Shown here piece after piece: positions 1-6,026 of a stretch of 14,545 nucleotides of DNA (positions are counted from its first letter, which is position 1; every line of letters begins with the position of its first letter). The notes beneath the pieces were generated by a model. The model searched no databases, was not told the DNA's origin, and saw only the letters and a program-made list of their open reading frames with translations. The position numbers and the translations under genes are program-made. The DNA is from CAZCGA01 sp964498075 (GTDB lineage: Bacteria; Desulfobacterota; Binatia; HRBIN30): NCBI GenBank assembly GCA_964498075.1, contig CAZCGA010000152.1, forward strand, positions 1 to 14,545, given 5' to 3'.

Positions 1-165
1 GGCGCCATCCAGCACCTCGCCGGCATGAAGGACTCGAAGATCATCGTCGCCATCAACAAAGACGAGGAGGCGCCAATCTTCCAGGTCGCCGACTACGGCC
101 TGGTCGCCGATCTGTTCAAGGCCGTGCCCGAGTTGAAGGTAGAGATCGAGAAGCTGAAGCACTGA
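1..165 (+). CDS. etfA: Electron transfer flavoprotein alpha subunit, C-terminal part (5' end outside window)
   Basis: Reading frame 1 is open from the first base to TGA at 163-165 and gives 54 residues. They match the FAD-binding C-terminal end of EtfA: GAIQHLAGM, then SKIIVAINKDEEAPIF, then VADYGLVADLF and a closing helix ending in EKLKH. In this family the domain holds FAD, and the EtfA/EtfB dimer carries electrons from acyl-CoA and related dehydrogenases to ETF-quinone oxidoreductase. EtfB would normally lie just upstream, outside the window. The identification rests on the well-conserved AINKDxxAPIFxxADYG segment. A hairpin follows the stop, so the next gene is probably transcribed separately. 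Confidence 0.93.
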   Translation, partial: GAIQHLAGMKDSKIIVAINKDEEAPIFQVADYGLVADLFKAVPELKVEIEKLKH

Positions 166-192
166 GGGCGCGCGGCCACCGCCGACCGTGCC

Positions 193-212
193 ACGGCGGC
201 TTGAACCGCCGT
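193..212 (+). terminator. Hairpin after etfA, probable terminator
   Basis: ACGGCGG (193-199) pairs perfectly with CCGCCGT (206-212) around a 6-base loop, 27 bases after the etfA stop. Only a short T-run (218-220) follows, so intrinsic termination would be weak. The position between two unrelated genes is the main support. Confidence 0.45.
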
Positions 213-226
213 CCGCATTTGTCGTA

Positions 227-252
227 GGCTCCTTCTGCCGTCCGCAGGAGCC
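227..252 (+). promoter_or_regulatory. Hairpin covering the ribosome site of the cyclase gene
   Basis: GGCTCC (227-232) pairs perfectly with GGAGCC (247-252). Inside it, TGC (236-238) pairs with GCA (244-246), leaving a 3-base bulge on the 5' side and a 5-base loop. The only Shine-Dalgarno-like stretch, AGGAG at 246-250, lies in the 3' arm, and the stem ends exactly against the ATG at 253. The pairing is seen directly; that it controls translation is inference. Confidence 0.4.
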
Positions 253-1251
253 ATGTCGGACCCGAAGCTATCGACCCCTGATTCCCAGACTACGGCGGAT
301 TCGCCGGACCAGCCGCCGCGGCGTCGCCGCAAGCTGTCGGCCATCATGATGGCCGATGTCAGCGGCTTCAGCCGCATGATGGGGAAGAACGAAGACAGCA
401 CCGTCGACCTCATCCAGGAGTTCCATCAACGCGTGCGGCGCCTGGTCGAGCAGTTCGAGGGGCGCGTCGTCGACACGGCGGGCGACTCGGTGTTCGGCGA
501 GTTCGACAGCGTCGTGAATGCCGTCAGCTGTGCCCGCGGCATTCAGGAGGAGCAGGCGGCAATCAACGCCGGGTGCAGCGTCGAGCAGCGCATCAATACG
601 CGCATCGGCGTCCATCTCGGCGACGTCATCGTCGAGGACTATCACGTGTACGGCGACGGCGTGAACATCGCCGCCCGTATCGAGCCCATGGCCGATGCAG
701 GCGGCATCTGCATCTCCGACGCCGTCTACCAACAGGTCCGCAACAAGCTCGATCTACGGGTCGAAGACCTCGGTCTGCAGGCGCTGAAGAACATCGAGCA
801 CCCGATTCGCCTGTACAAGGTCGCGCCACGAGTGGCGACGCCACGCGACCCCTTGGCGCGACCGGTCACGCCCGCTACGAGCGCCGAACCGATCGACACC
901 GGCGCGCCTGCCGGGCCCGACGACGTGATGACCACCGGCACCCTCATCCTCTTGAGCGTCGGTGCCTTCTTGGTGCTCAGCCCCCTCGTCTTGTTTTCGA
1001 CCCAAGGGGTCTTCCCGACCGGTGGCGCGATTGTGCTGAGCATCGCGCTCGGCCGCATCTGGGCGCACCGATCCGGACGTGCCGGTCACTTCCTGATTGC
1101 CTTGGGAATCGGCCTCGCCTCCGGTGCGCTATGGACGAACTGGAGCCGCGTCACCAACGCCTTGTTCGTGCTCGCCGGTGTCATCCTCGCCGTGACGGGG
1201 ACAGGCAGAGGACAGCGGAGATTGCACCGGCAGAGGCGGAGAGAGCGCTGA
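253..1251 (+). CDS. Class III adenylate/guanylate cyclase-type protein with C-terminal membrane segments
   Basis: This 332-residue protein starts with a short basic region, then a class III nucleotide cyclase catalytic domain at about residues 28-192. The metal-binding aspartates are D35 (in MADVSGFSRMM) and D78 (in TAGDSVFGEF). The transition-state pair is N138 and R142 in GDGVNIAAR. The domain should form a homodimer and make a cyclic nucleotide. The usual purine-selecting Lys and Asp/Thr positions appear to be D74 and H131 here, so the substrate is unclear. After a Pro/Ala-rich linker, residues about 225-315 contain three or four hydrophobic stretches, followed by an Arg-rich tail that probably stays in the cytoplasm. 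A C-terminal membrane part is the reverse of the commoner order. The start is the first ATG, but its AGGAG lies only two bases upstream and within a hairpin. Confidence 0.88.
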   Translation: MSDPKLSTPDSQTTADSPDQPPRRRRKLSAIMMADVSGFSRMMGKNEDSTVDLIQEFHQRVRRLVEQFEGRVVDTAGDSVFGEFDSVVNAVSCARGIQEEQAAINAGCSVEQRINTRIGVHLGDVIVEDYHVYGDGVNIAARIEPMADAGGICISDAVYQQVRNKLDLRVEDLGLQALKNIEHPIRLYKVAPRVATPRDPLARPVTPATSAEPIDTGAPAGPDDVMTTGTLILLSVGAFLVLSPLVLFSTQGVFPTGGAIVLSIALGRIWAHRSGRAGHFLIALGIGLASGALWTNWSRVTNALFVLAGVILAVTGTGRGQRRLHRQRRRER

Positions 1252-1303
1252 ATCCCCCGGGACCTTTGCCTATCTCCGCTCAACGTTGCTAGGAGCTATT
1301 GCG

Positions 1304-2083
1304 ATGACACCGACCGCCGCCGACATGGCCCGATACAAGGCCGCGCTGGAAGAGCACGGCTACTGTCTGGTTAATGGAGCGCTCGATCCGCAGGAGCTCA
1401 CCGATCTGCGCGACACCCTGATCCGGGTCGGCGCCGAGGAGGTCGCGAACGGCACCGACTACGTCTACGACGACGGCTCGAACCAGCGCGTGTGGGTTCT
1501 GCTGAACAAGGGGCGCTGCTTTGAAGAGTTGGTGCAACACCCGGTTGCGCTCGAGCTGGTGGGCCATTTGCTCGGTCCCGGCTTCTTGCTCTCGAACGTG
1601 AACGCCAACATCACGGGTCCGGGCGGCAAGCCGATGTTTTTGCACTCCGATACGGATTACGTACCGGCGCCGTTCCCGCCCTACGCGCTGGTCACCAACG
1701 TGATGTGGTTCCTCGACGACTTCACTGACGAGAACGGCGCGACGCGAATCGTGCCGATGTCGCACCGGCTCGGGCATCCGCCCGACTACGGGCAGCGCTA
1801 CGACACCGTTGCGGTCACCGGCCCACGCGGCACCGCGATGGTCTTTCACGGCGGGCTCTGGCATCAGACGGGTGCCAACCGCAGCCGCGATCAGCAGCGG
1901 CACGGCATCCTGACGTACTACTGCCGGCCGTTCCTGCGGCAGCAGGAGAACTTCTTCAAGTCGCTCGACGACACTGTGCTGGCGCGCGCCACGCCGCAGC
2001 TGCGCCAGCTGCTTGGCTACGAGATGTGGCTCGGCGGCGTCGGCGCCATCGGCGGCCTGCCGCGCGAAGGTCAGCGAGTGTAG
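1304..2083 (+). CDS. Phytanoyl-CoA dioxygenase (PhyH) family protein
   Basis: The 259-residue product is the usual size for bacterial PhyH-type Fe(II)/2-oxoglutarate dioxygenases. The iron triad is H114 and D116 (FLHSDTDY) plus the distal H187 in the GLWHQTGANRS motif. R199, twelve residues further on, is the likely 2-oxoglutarate carboxylate contact. The family hydroxylates diverse substrates, including fatty acyl groups and natural products, and the substrate cannot be read from the sequence. There is no signal peptide, so it acts in the cytoplasm. AGGAG at 1291-1295, eight bases before ATG 1304, fixes the start; an upstream in-frame TTG at 1286 has no such site. It lies 52 bases after the cyclase gene and could share its transcript. 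Confidence 0.87.
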   Translation: MTPTAADMARYKAALEEHGYCLVNGALDPQELTDLRDTLIRVGAEEVANGTDYVYDDGSNQRVWVLLNKGRCFEELVQHPVALELVGHLLGPGFLLSNVNANITGPGGKPMFLHSDTDYVPAPFPPYALVTNVMWFLDDFTDENGATRIVPMSHRLGHPPDYGQRYDTVAVTGPRGTAMVFHGGLWHQTGANRSRDQQRHGILTYYCRPFLRQQENFFKSLDDTVLARATPQLRQLLGYEMWLGGVGAIGGLPREGQRV

Positions 2084-2087
2084 TGGA

Positions 2088-2117
2088 GCAGGGAGGTGGG
2101 AAGTCCCGCCTCCCTGC
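2088..2117. terminator. Strong stem-loop between convergent genes, likely bidirectional terminator
   Basis: GCAGGGAGG (2088-2096) pairs with CCTCCCTGC (2109-2117). A T-G wobble and GGG/CCC extend the stem to 13 bp closed by an AAGT loop. It begins 5 bases after the PhyH stop and ends 14 bases before the stop of the convergent gene, so it can serve both. Only a CT-rich stretch follows on the + strand and there is no clear T-run on the - strand. Confidence 0.65.
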
Positions 2118-2130
2118 CCTCTCTGTTCGG

Positions 2131-2616
2131 TCAGAGCGATAGCGCGCCGGTGCGAATCAGATACGCGAGCCGCTCGCGTTGCTCCGCGTCGAGCAATGCG
2201 TGGATGCGACCGAGCGCTTGGACGACGGCGTCCCGCACGCGCTCGGCGCTCTTCACCCGCAGCGCCGCACCTTCGACGGCCTTGGCGTCGTCGAACCGCT
2301 CGCCGGCAATGGCGTCGGCAAATGCCGCCACCGTCCGCCGGCCGTCGACCTCCGCCTGCGCGCGCTCGGTCTTCAGCTCGTTGAGGATGCGCGCCAGCTC
2401 ACTGACCTGCGCGTCGTCGAGCTGCAGCTTGTAGGCGAGATAGCGCAGCGGCCGACGCACGCCGAAGGCCGTTCCCATGGAGTCGCCGTGATGCGTGCCG
2501 GCTTCGTAGCGCCGCTCCCAGCCGTGCAGCTCCACAGCTGGTCCGCAGCCGGCCCACGCGCGCCTCTCGGCGTGATGCCGCCCGTACTTCCACCAATAGA
2601 GCATTCCTGGATGCAT
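2131..2616 (-). CDS. Spy/CpxP-like (periplasmic heavy metal sensor type) helical protein, no signal peptide
   Basis: The 161-residue protein has two parts. Residues 1-50 are rich in His, Trp and Tyr (MHPGMLYWWKYGRHH, then C24, H31, H42 and H43). Residues about 54-160 are charged, almost entirely helical, and have the spacing seen in Spy/CpxP-like proteins: RYLAYKLQLDDAQVSELARIL near the start and IHALLDAEQRERLAYLIRTG at the end. Family members are usually exported chaperones or metal-stress sensors, but no export signal is visible here. The start at 2616 is chosen because AGGAGG lies 4 bases upstream; an in-frame ATG further upstream (2676) lacks a site. It is transcribed away from the 2872 module and has its own likely promoter. 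The family assignment is moderate, and the metal-binding idea is inference from the histidines. Confidence 0.72.
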   Translation of the reverse strand: MHPGMLYWWKYGRHHAERRAWAGCGPAVELHGWERRYEAGTHHGDSMGTAFGVRRPLRYLAYKLQLDDAQVSELARILNELKTERAQAEVDGRRTVAAFADAIAGERFDDAKAVEGAALRVKSAERVRDAVVQALGRIHALLDAEQRERLAYLIRTGALSL

Positions 2617-2695
2617 GATTCCTCCTCTCGCCGGGGCAATCGCGCCCGGCGGGTTCTCTAGATGCGTGGGCACCATGCCTCACGCCAATGCGCGC

Positions 2696-2724
2696 AACGT
2701 AAGGCGCGCCCACGCAGGTGTCAA
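2696..2724 (-). promoter_or_regulatory. Sigma70-type promoter for the Spy-like gene
   Basis: On the - strand, a perfect TTGACA (2724-2719) is followed after 17 bases by TACGTT (2701-2696), which matches TATAAT at three positions. Transcription would start near 2689, leaving a leader of about 70 bases before the ATG at 2616. The rest of the 255-base divergent gap (2617-2871) holds nothing else I can support. Confidence 0.45.
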
Positions 2725-2871
2725 TGAGGCAGGATACGAGGCAGACGCCTCCTTCCACTTGTCGCGCCGGAACGCTGCGAGTCGCGGGTGCAGCCTTGTG
2801 AAGCGTGGAATCCAACAACGCGCCCTCGTCCAACGCTGCACCCGTCCTGTCGCGAAGCGCCGCACCGTGCT

Positions 2872-3096
2872 ATGAGTTCCACAATGGATCGCTCGCGAGC
2901 GTCGACACGCAAGACGACTTTGGCGGCGCTGGACGATGAGTTCGACCGCCAGTTCTGGTCGCAGCTCACTCCCGATGAACGTTTCGCGGAAACCTGGCGG
3001 CTCAGCGAGGAGCTGTGGCAGCTGAAGGGATGGGACGCGGGTGAACCCGGACTTTCGCGTTGCTCGCCTTACGCGACGCTGAGGCCCGGTTCCTAG
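2872..3096 (+). CDS. Small protein preceding a nucleotidyltransferase-like gene, possibly truncated
   Basis: The 74-residue product contains a segment I recognise as the conserved short protein commonly found directly upstream of nucleotidyltransferase-like genes: DEFDRQFWSQLTPDERFAETW, then RLSEELWQLKGW and GEPGLSR. In that arrangement the two genes usually overlap or abut. Here the last ten residues (after LSRC) look unrelated to the family and run over the frameshifted part of the partner gene, so the true C-terminus may have been lost. Neither the ATG at 2872 nor the one at 2884 has a convincing ribosome site. A toxin-antitoxin or defence-like role is inference from the pairing, and no activity is shown. 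Confidence 0.5.
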   Translation: MSSTMDRSRASTRKTTLAALDDEFDRQFWSQLTPDERFAETWRLSEELWQLKGWDAGEPGLSRCSPYATLRPGS

Positions 3097-3484
3097 TGGT
3101 CGGTGCCTACGCCGTATCCGTCCACGCGAACCTCGGGCCACGGGCGACCTCGACGTCTGGGTGGAGCCAACTCAGGAGAACGCCGCCCACGTGTACGAGG
3201 CGCTGCAGCGCTTCGGATCGCCGCTGCACGACCTGACGGTTGCCGACCTTGCCACTCCCGACATCGTCTTTCAGATCGGTCTTCCACCGCGCCGGATCGA
3301 CATCCTCACCTCGATCACCGGTGTCACCTTTGCGGAGGCCTGGCCGGAGCGCGTGGAGGCAACCTATGGTGACGTGCGTTTCGCGGTAATCGGCCGCCGC
3401 GCGCTCATCCAAAACAAGCTGGCCCTCGGCCGTCCCAAAGACGTGCTCGACGTCGACTTGCTGCGCCGCCGAGGTTCGGTCTAG
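3041..3484 (+). pseudogene. Nucleotidyltransferase-like gene broken by two compensating frameshifts
   Basis: Three consecutive pieces in two frames together spell one protein. A possible start NPDFR is at 3041-3058. The next piece, from about 3060 to 3131, reads LRDAEARFLVVGAYAVSVHAN. The last piece, from about 3134 to 3484, reads RATGDLDVWVEP, RIDILTSITGVTFAEAW and NKLALGRPKDVLDVDLL. This is the order of a minimal nucleotidyltransferase fold, with GAYA and DLDVW standing for the nucleotide and metal motifs. One extra base (or two missing) near 3059 and one missing C at 3131-3132 cancel each other, so the last piece is back in the first frame. A TGA at 3080-3082 blocks read-through in that frame. 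Either the gene is decayed or the assembly has errors. The C-terminal end looks intact. Confidence 0.7.
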
Positions 3485-3509
3485 TATCCCCGCGAAGGAA
3501 GGCCACCCC

Positions 3510-3986
3510 ATGTGCTTCGCATCGCAGATGACCGACAGGCGCAACGGAAGCGCAGACCGATTCGCCCTGGTGGTGGGATTGCTCGTTCTCACCGTCGCTG
3601 GCTGTGCCGCGCAACGCCCGGTGCTCTATCCGAACCAGCAGATCGACCGCGTCGGCAAGGCGGCAGCCGAGAGCGACGTCGACGACTGCATGCGTCGCGC
3701 GGAGCAGTATGTGTCGTCGGGTGGACGCGAGGCCGAGGTCGCGGGCGACATCGGCAAGCGGACTGCGATCGGCGCCGGCGCCGGAGCCGCGATCGGTGCG
3801 GTCGGCGGCGCGGTCCAGGGCAACGCAGGAACCGGCGCGGCCGTGGGCGCAGCAACCGGGGGCACCGCCGGCCTGGTTTCGGGAATCTTTGGAGCGTTTG
3901 AGCGTAAGGGCCCCGACCCGGTGTTTGCCAACTTCGTCGACCGCTGCCTGCGCGAGCGAGGCTACGAGCCGATCGGTTGGCGGTAG
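3510..3986 (+). CDS. Glycine-zipper lipoprotein
   Basis: This 158-residue protein has an exported N-terminus: a basic stretch ending at R17, a hydrophobic core (FALVVGLLVLTVAG) and a lipobox VAGC with C32 as the lipidated residue. Residues about 80-125 form a glycine-zipper repeat of GAGAGAAIGAVGG type followed by NAGTGAAVGAATGG, a pattern found in outer-membrane-associated lipoproteins that insert into or lie along the membrane. Two further cysteines (C47 and C146) flank it and could form a disulfide. GAAGGAAGG at 3494-3502, seven bases before the ATG, supports the start. It is a stand-alone gene with unknown specific function. Confidence 0.82.
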   Translation: MCFASQMTDRRNGSADRFALVVGLLVLTVAGCAAQRPVLYPNQQIDRVGKAAAESDVDDCMRRAEQYVSSGGREAEVAGDIGKRTAIGAGAGAAIGAVGGAVQGNAGTGAAVGAATGGTAGLVSGIFGAFERKGPDPVFANFVDRCLRERGYEPIGWR

Positions 3987-4001
3987 AGCGCTCGCTGCCG
4001 C
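3980..4001 (+). terminator. Hairpin overlapping the lipoprotein stop codon
   Basis: GCGGTAG (3980-3986, containing the TAG stop) pairs with CTGCCGC (3995-4001) with one wobble pair and an 8-base loop. There is no T-run, so it is only a possible terminator or RNA 3' end. Confidence 0.3.
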
Positions 4002-4019
4002 AGAAGTTGCAGCGTGCCT

Positions 4020-4047
4020 TTGCCCGTCATGAAGTGCCTCCTATAAT
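4020..4047 (+). promoter_or_regulatory. Promoter candidate with perfect -10 box
   Basis: TTGCCC (4020-4025), 16 bases, then TATAAT (4042-4047). A perfect TATAAT is uncommon by chance in DNA this GC-rich. Transcription would start near 4054 and give either a leader of about 175 bases for the amidohydrolase or a separate short RNA. Confidence 0.35.
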
Positions 4048-4134
4048 CCACGGATCGTTCGCTCGTACCTTGGCCTGGATGTCATCGAGGTTCGCTGGTT
4101 CTCTCGTCGGTGCGCCGGAGCCTCTCTACGGGTT

Positions 4135-4146
4135 CCGAGCGCTCGG
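4135..4146. repeat. 12-bp perfect palindrome CCGAGCGCTCGG
   Basis: A self-complementary 12-mer lies between the two promoter candidates upstream of the amidohydrolase. Its core GAGCGCTCG also occurs at 3986-3994, just after the lipoprotein stop. It could be a binding site; no protein is known for it here. Confidence 0.3.
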
Positions 4147-4173
4147 CTCAAGCGTTGGACGCCTCGACCCGGA

Positions 4174-4201
4174 TTGACAAACATCCGGCGGAGGGAATAG
4201 C
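4174..4201 (+). promoter_or_regulatory. Promoter candidate proximal to the amidohydrolase
   Basis: A perfect TTGACA (4174-4179) is followed after 16 bases by AATAGC (4196-4201), a poor -10 with three matches. The start would be near 4208, about 20 bases before the ATG, which would leave room for the ribosome site. Confidence 0.35.
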
Positions 4202-4228
4202 AGGAACGTAGTCACACGAGAGGTGGCT

Positions 4229-5941
4229 ATGGCTCGCTACGATACGGTGATCCGGGGCGGAATGGTCGTCGATGGCACACGCATGCCGCGACGGCGCTGC
4301 GATGTGGCGATCGCCAACGGCCGTATCGCCAAGCTGGGACACATCAAGCCCGCCGATGCCGCGCACGTGCTCGATGCCGACGGCATGATCGTCGCGCCCG
4401 GCTTCGTCGACTTGCACACGCACTACGACGCTCAGGTCTTCTGGGATCCGTACTGCACGCTGTCCGGATGGCACGGCGTGACCTCGGTGGTGATCGGCAA
4501 CTGCGGCTTCGGGTTCGCGCCGGTGCGGCCGGAGGATCGCGAGCGCGCCATGCGCTCGATGACGCGCGTCGAAGCGATCCCGTACAACGCCATCAAGGCC
4601 GGCATGCCGTGGGACTGGGTGACCTATCCGGAGTTTCTCGACCGTCTCGATCGTCTGCCGAAGTCCATCAACATCCGGCCCTTCATGCCCGTCAACCCAC
4701 TACTCGTATGGGTCTTGGGCCTGGACCGTGCCAAGCAGGGCGTCATGCCCACCGACGCCGAGCACGCCGAGATGCGCCGCTTGCTGCACGAGGCGATGGA
4801 CCACGGCGCCGGCGGCTGGTCGGCGCAACGCCTCGAGCCGGGCAGCGGCGCCGAGGTGCAACGCGACTTCGACGGCACGCCGATGGTCAGCGACGTCATG
4901 CGCGACGAGACCTGTCTGCAGCTCGCGGCCGTACTGGCGGAGCGTAACGAGGGCTTCATCCAGATGACGCTCGCCAAAGCCGACGGCACCACCCTCGATC
5001 ATCTTGAGAAACTCGCCGAGGTCGGTGGCCGTCCGATCTTGTGGAACGTGGTCCTCGCCTTCGACAACGCGCCGCACGTGCATCTGGGGCAGCTGGCGTG
5101 GCTGCGCAGCGTCCGCGCGCGCGGGTTGCCGATCTACGGGCAGGGCGTCACAACGGATGCAGGGTTCACGTTCTCCTTCGACGAGTGGAACATGTTCGAT
5201 GAGATGGAGTGCTGGCGCGAGGCCACCACCGGCACCCTCGAAGAGCGGCTGCAGAAACTCTCCGACCCGGCGCGCCGACCCGCACTGCGCAGCAATCGTC
5301 CCTGGATCGCCCTCAGCTCCATCGAAGGTATCGTGGTTGCCGAGACCTTCTGCGATGAAACCAAGCCGTTCGTGAACGAGACGATCGGCGACATCGCCGA
5401 GCGGCTCGGCAAGCACCCGGTCGATACGCTGCTCGACATCGCCGTCGCCGATGGTCTCAAAGCGACGTTCTTCTCGTTGCCGGCGAACACCACTGTCGAT
5501 GGCTTTCGCGACCTCATGCGCGACCCGTACGTCATACCCGGCGTCTCCGACGGCGGCGCGCATACGCGCTTCCTCACCGCCGGGCGCTACCCGACCGAGA
5601 CCATCATCCGCGCCACGCGCGACACCGACATCCTGTCGCTCGAAGAGGTGCACTGGAAGCTCTCCACGTTGCCGGCATATTGCGCCGGCTTCACCGATCG
5701 CGGCACTCTTGAAGAAGGCAAAGCCGCGGACATCGTCGTCTACGACTTCGATCGCCTGAGCATGACCCCGGTCGAGAAGGTCCACGACTTCCCCGCCAAC
5801 GAGTGGCGGCGCGTGCAACGAGCCATCGGCTACCGCTACGTGCTGGTCAACGGCGAGGTTACGATCGAGAATGACGCCGAGACCGGTCGGGCCGCCGGAC
5901 GGCTGCTGCGCGAGCGGCCGAGCGCCGCTCGATCGAGCTGA
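4229..5941 (+). CDS. D-aminoacylase-like amidohydrolase family protein
   Basis: The 570-residue cytoplasmic protein belongs to the amidohydrolase superfamily, close to N-acyl-D-amino-acid deacylases. Seen directly: the N-terminal beta-sandwich part (YDTVIRGGMVVDGT); the metal motif GFVDLHTHYDAQ with H63 and H65; a cysteine at C92 in IGNCGFGFAP, matching the bridging cysteine of D-aminoacylases; SDGGAH with D441 and H445; and the closing GTLEEGKAADIVVYD motif. Where D-aminoacylases have two further metal histidines, this protein reads GFIQMTL (242-248) and ILWNVV (270-275), with no histidine. The chemistry may therefore differ, and the substrate is unknown. The ATG at 4229 follows GAGAGG by 5 bases and is preferred over an upstream GTG at 4223 that overlaps that site. 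The family is secure; the exact reaction is not. Confidence 0.85.
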   Translation: MARYDTVIRGGMVVDGTRMPRRRCDVAIANGRIAKLGHIKPADAAHVLDADGMIVAPGFVDLHTHYDAQVFWDPYCTLSGWHGVTSVVIGNCGFGFAPVRPEDRERAMRSMTRVEAIPYNAIKAGMPWDWVTYPEFLDRLDRLPKSINIRPFMPVNPLLVWVLGLDRAKQGVMPTDAEHAEMRRLLHEAMDHGAGGWSAQRLEPGSGAEVQRDFDGTPMVSDVMRDETCLQLAAVLAERNEGFIQMTLAKADGTTLDHLEKLAEVGGRPILWNVVLAFDNAPHVHLGQLAWLRSVRARGLPIYGQGVTTDAGFTFSFDEWNMFDEMECWREATTGTLEERLQKLSDPARRPALRSNRPWIALSSIEGIVVAETFCDETKPFVNETIGDIAERLGKHPVDTLLDIAVADGLKATFFSLPANTTVDGFRDLMRDPYVIPGVSDGGAHTRFLTAGRYPTETIIRATRDTDILSLEEVHWKLSTLPAYCAGFTDRGTLEEGKAADIVVYDFDRLSMTPVEKVHDFPANEWRRVQRAIGYRYVLVNGEVTIENDAETGRAAGRLLRERPSAARSS

Positions 5942-5977
5942 CGACCACCCGTTCATTCCCGCTCTGACAGCGGCTCG

Positions 5978-5992
5978 ACCGTTCAGAACGGT
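5978..5992. promoter_or_regulatory. 15-bp perfect inverted repeat, likely operator
   Basis: ACCGTTC (5978-5984), one central base, GAACGGT (5986-5992). The right arm touches the -35 box of the next promoter candidate. The ACCG...CGGT form and 15-bp length resemble operators of TetR-type repressors; that comparison is inference. Confidence 0.45.
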
Positions 5993-6020
5993 TGCCGTCC
6001 GGCCGTCTCTCCACAATACT
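5992..6020 (+). promoter_or_regulatory. Promoter candidate giving a leaderless transcript
   Basis: TTGCCG (5992-5997), exactly 17 bases, then AATACT (6015-6020); each box matches consensus at four positions. A start seven bases after the -10 would fall on the A of ATG 6027. No Shine-Dalgarno sequence precedes that ATG, which fits leaderless translation. Confidence 0.4.
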
Positions 6021-6026
6021 CTAGGC

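Noticed and set aside
2179..2661. + strand open frame (160 codons) opposite the Spy-like gene
   Set aside because: The - strand frame has AGGAGG, a promoter and family-like helical sequence; the + frame lacks a ribosome site and recognisable content.
5978..5992. LexA box reading of the 15-bp palindrome
   Set aside because: The arms are GTTC-N-GAAC, inverted and much closer than the known LexA forms (such as GAAC-N4-GTTC).
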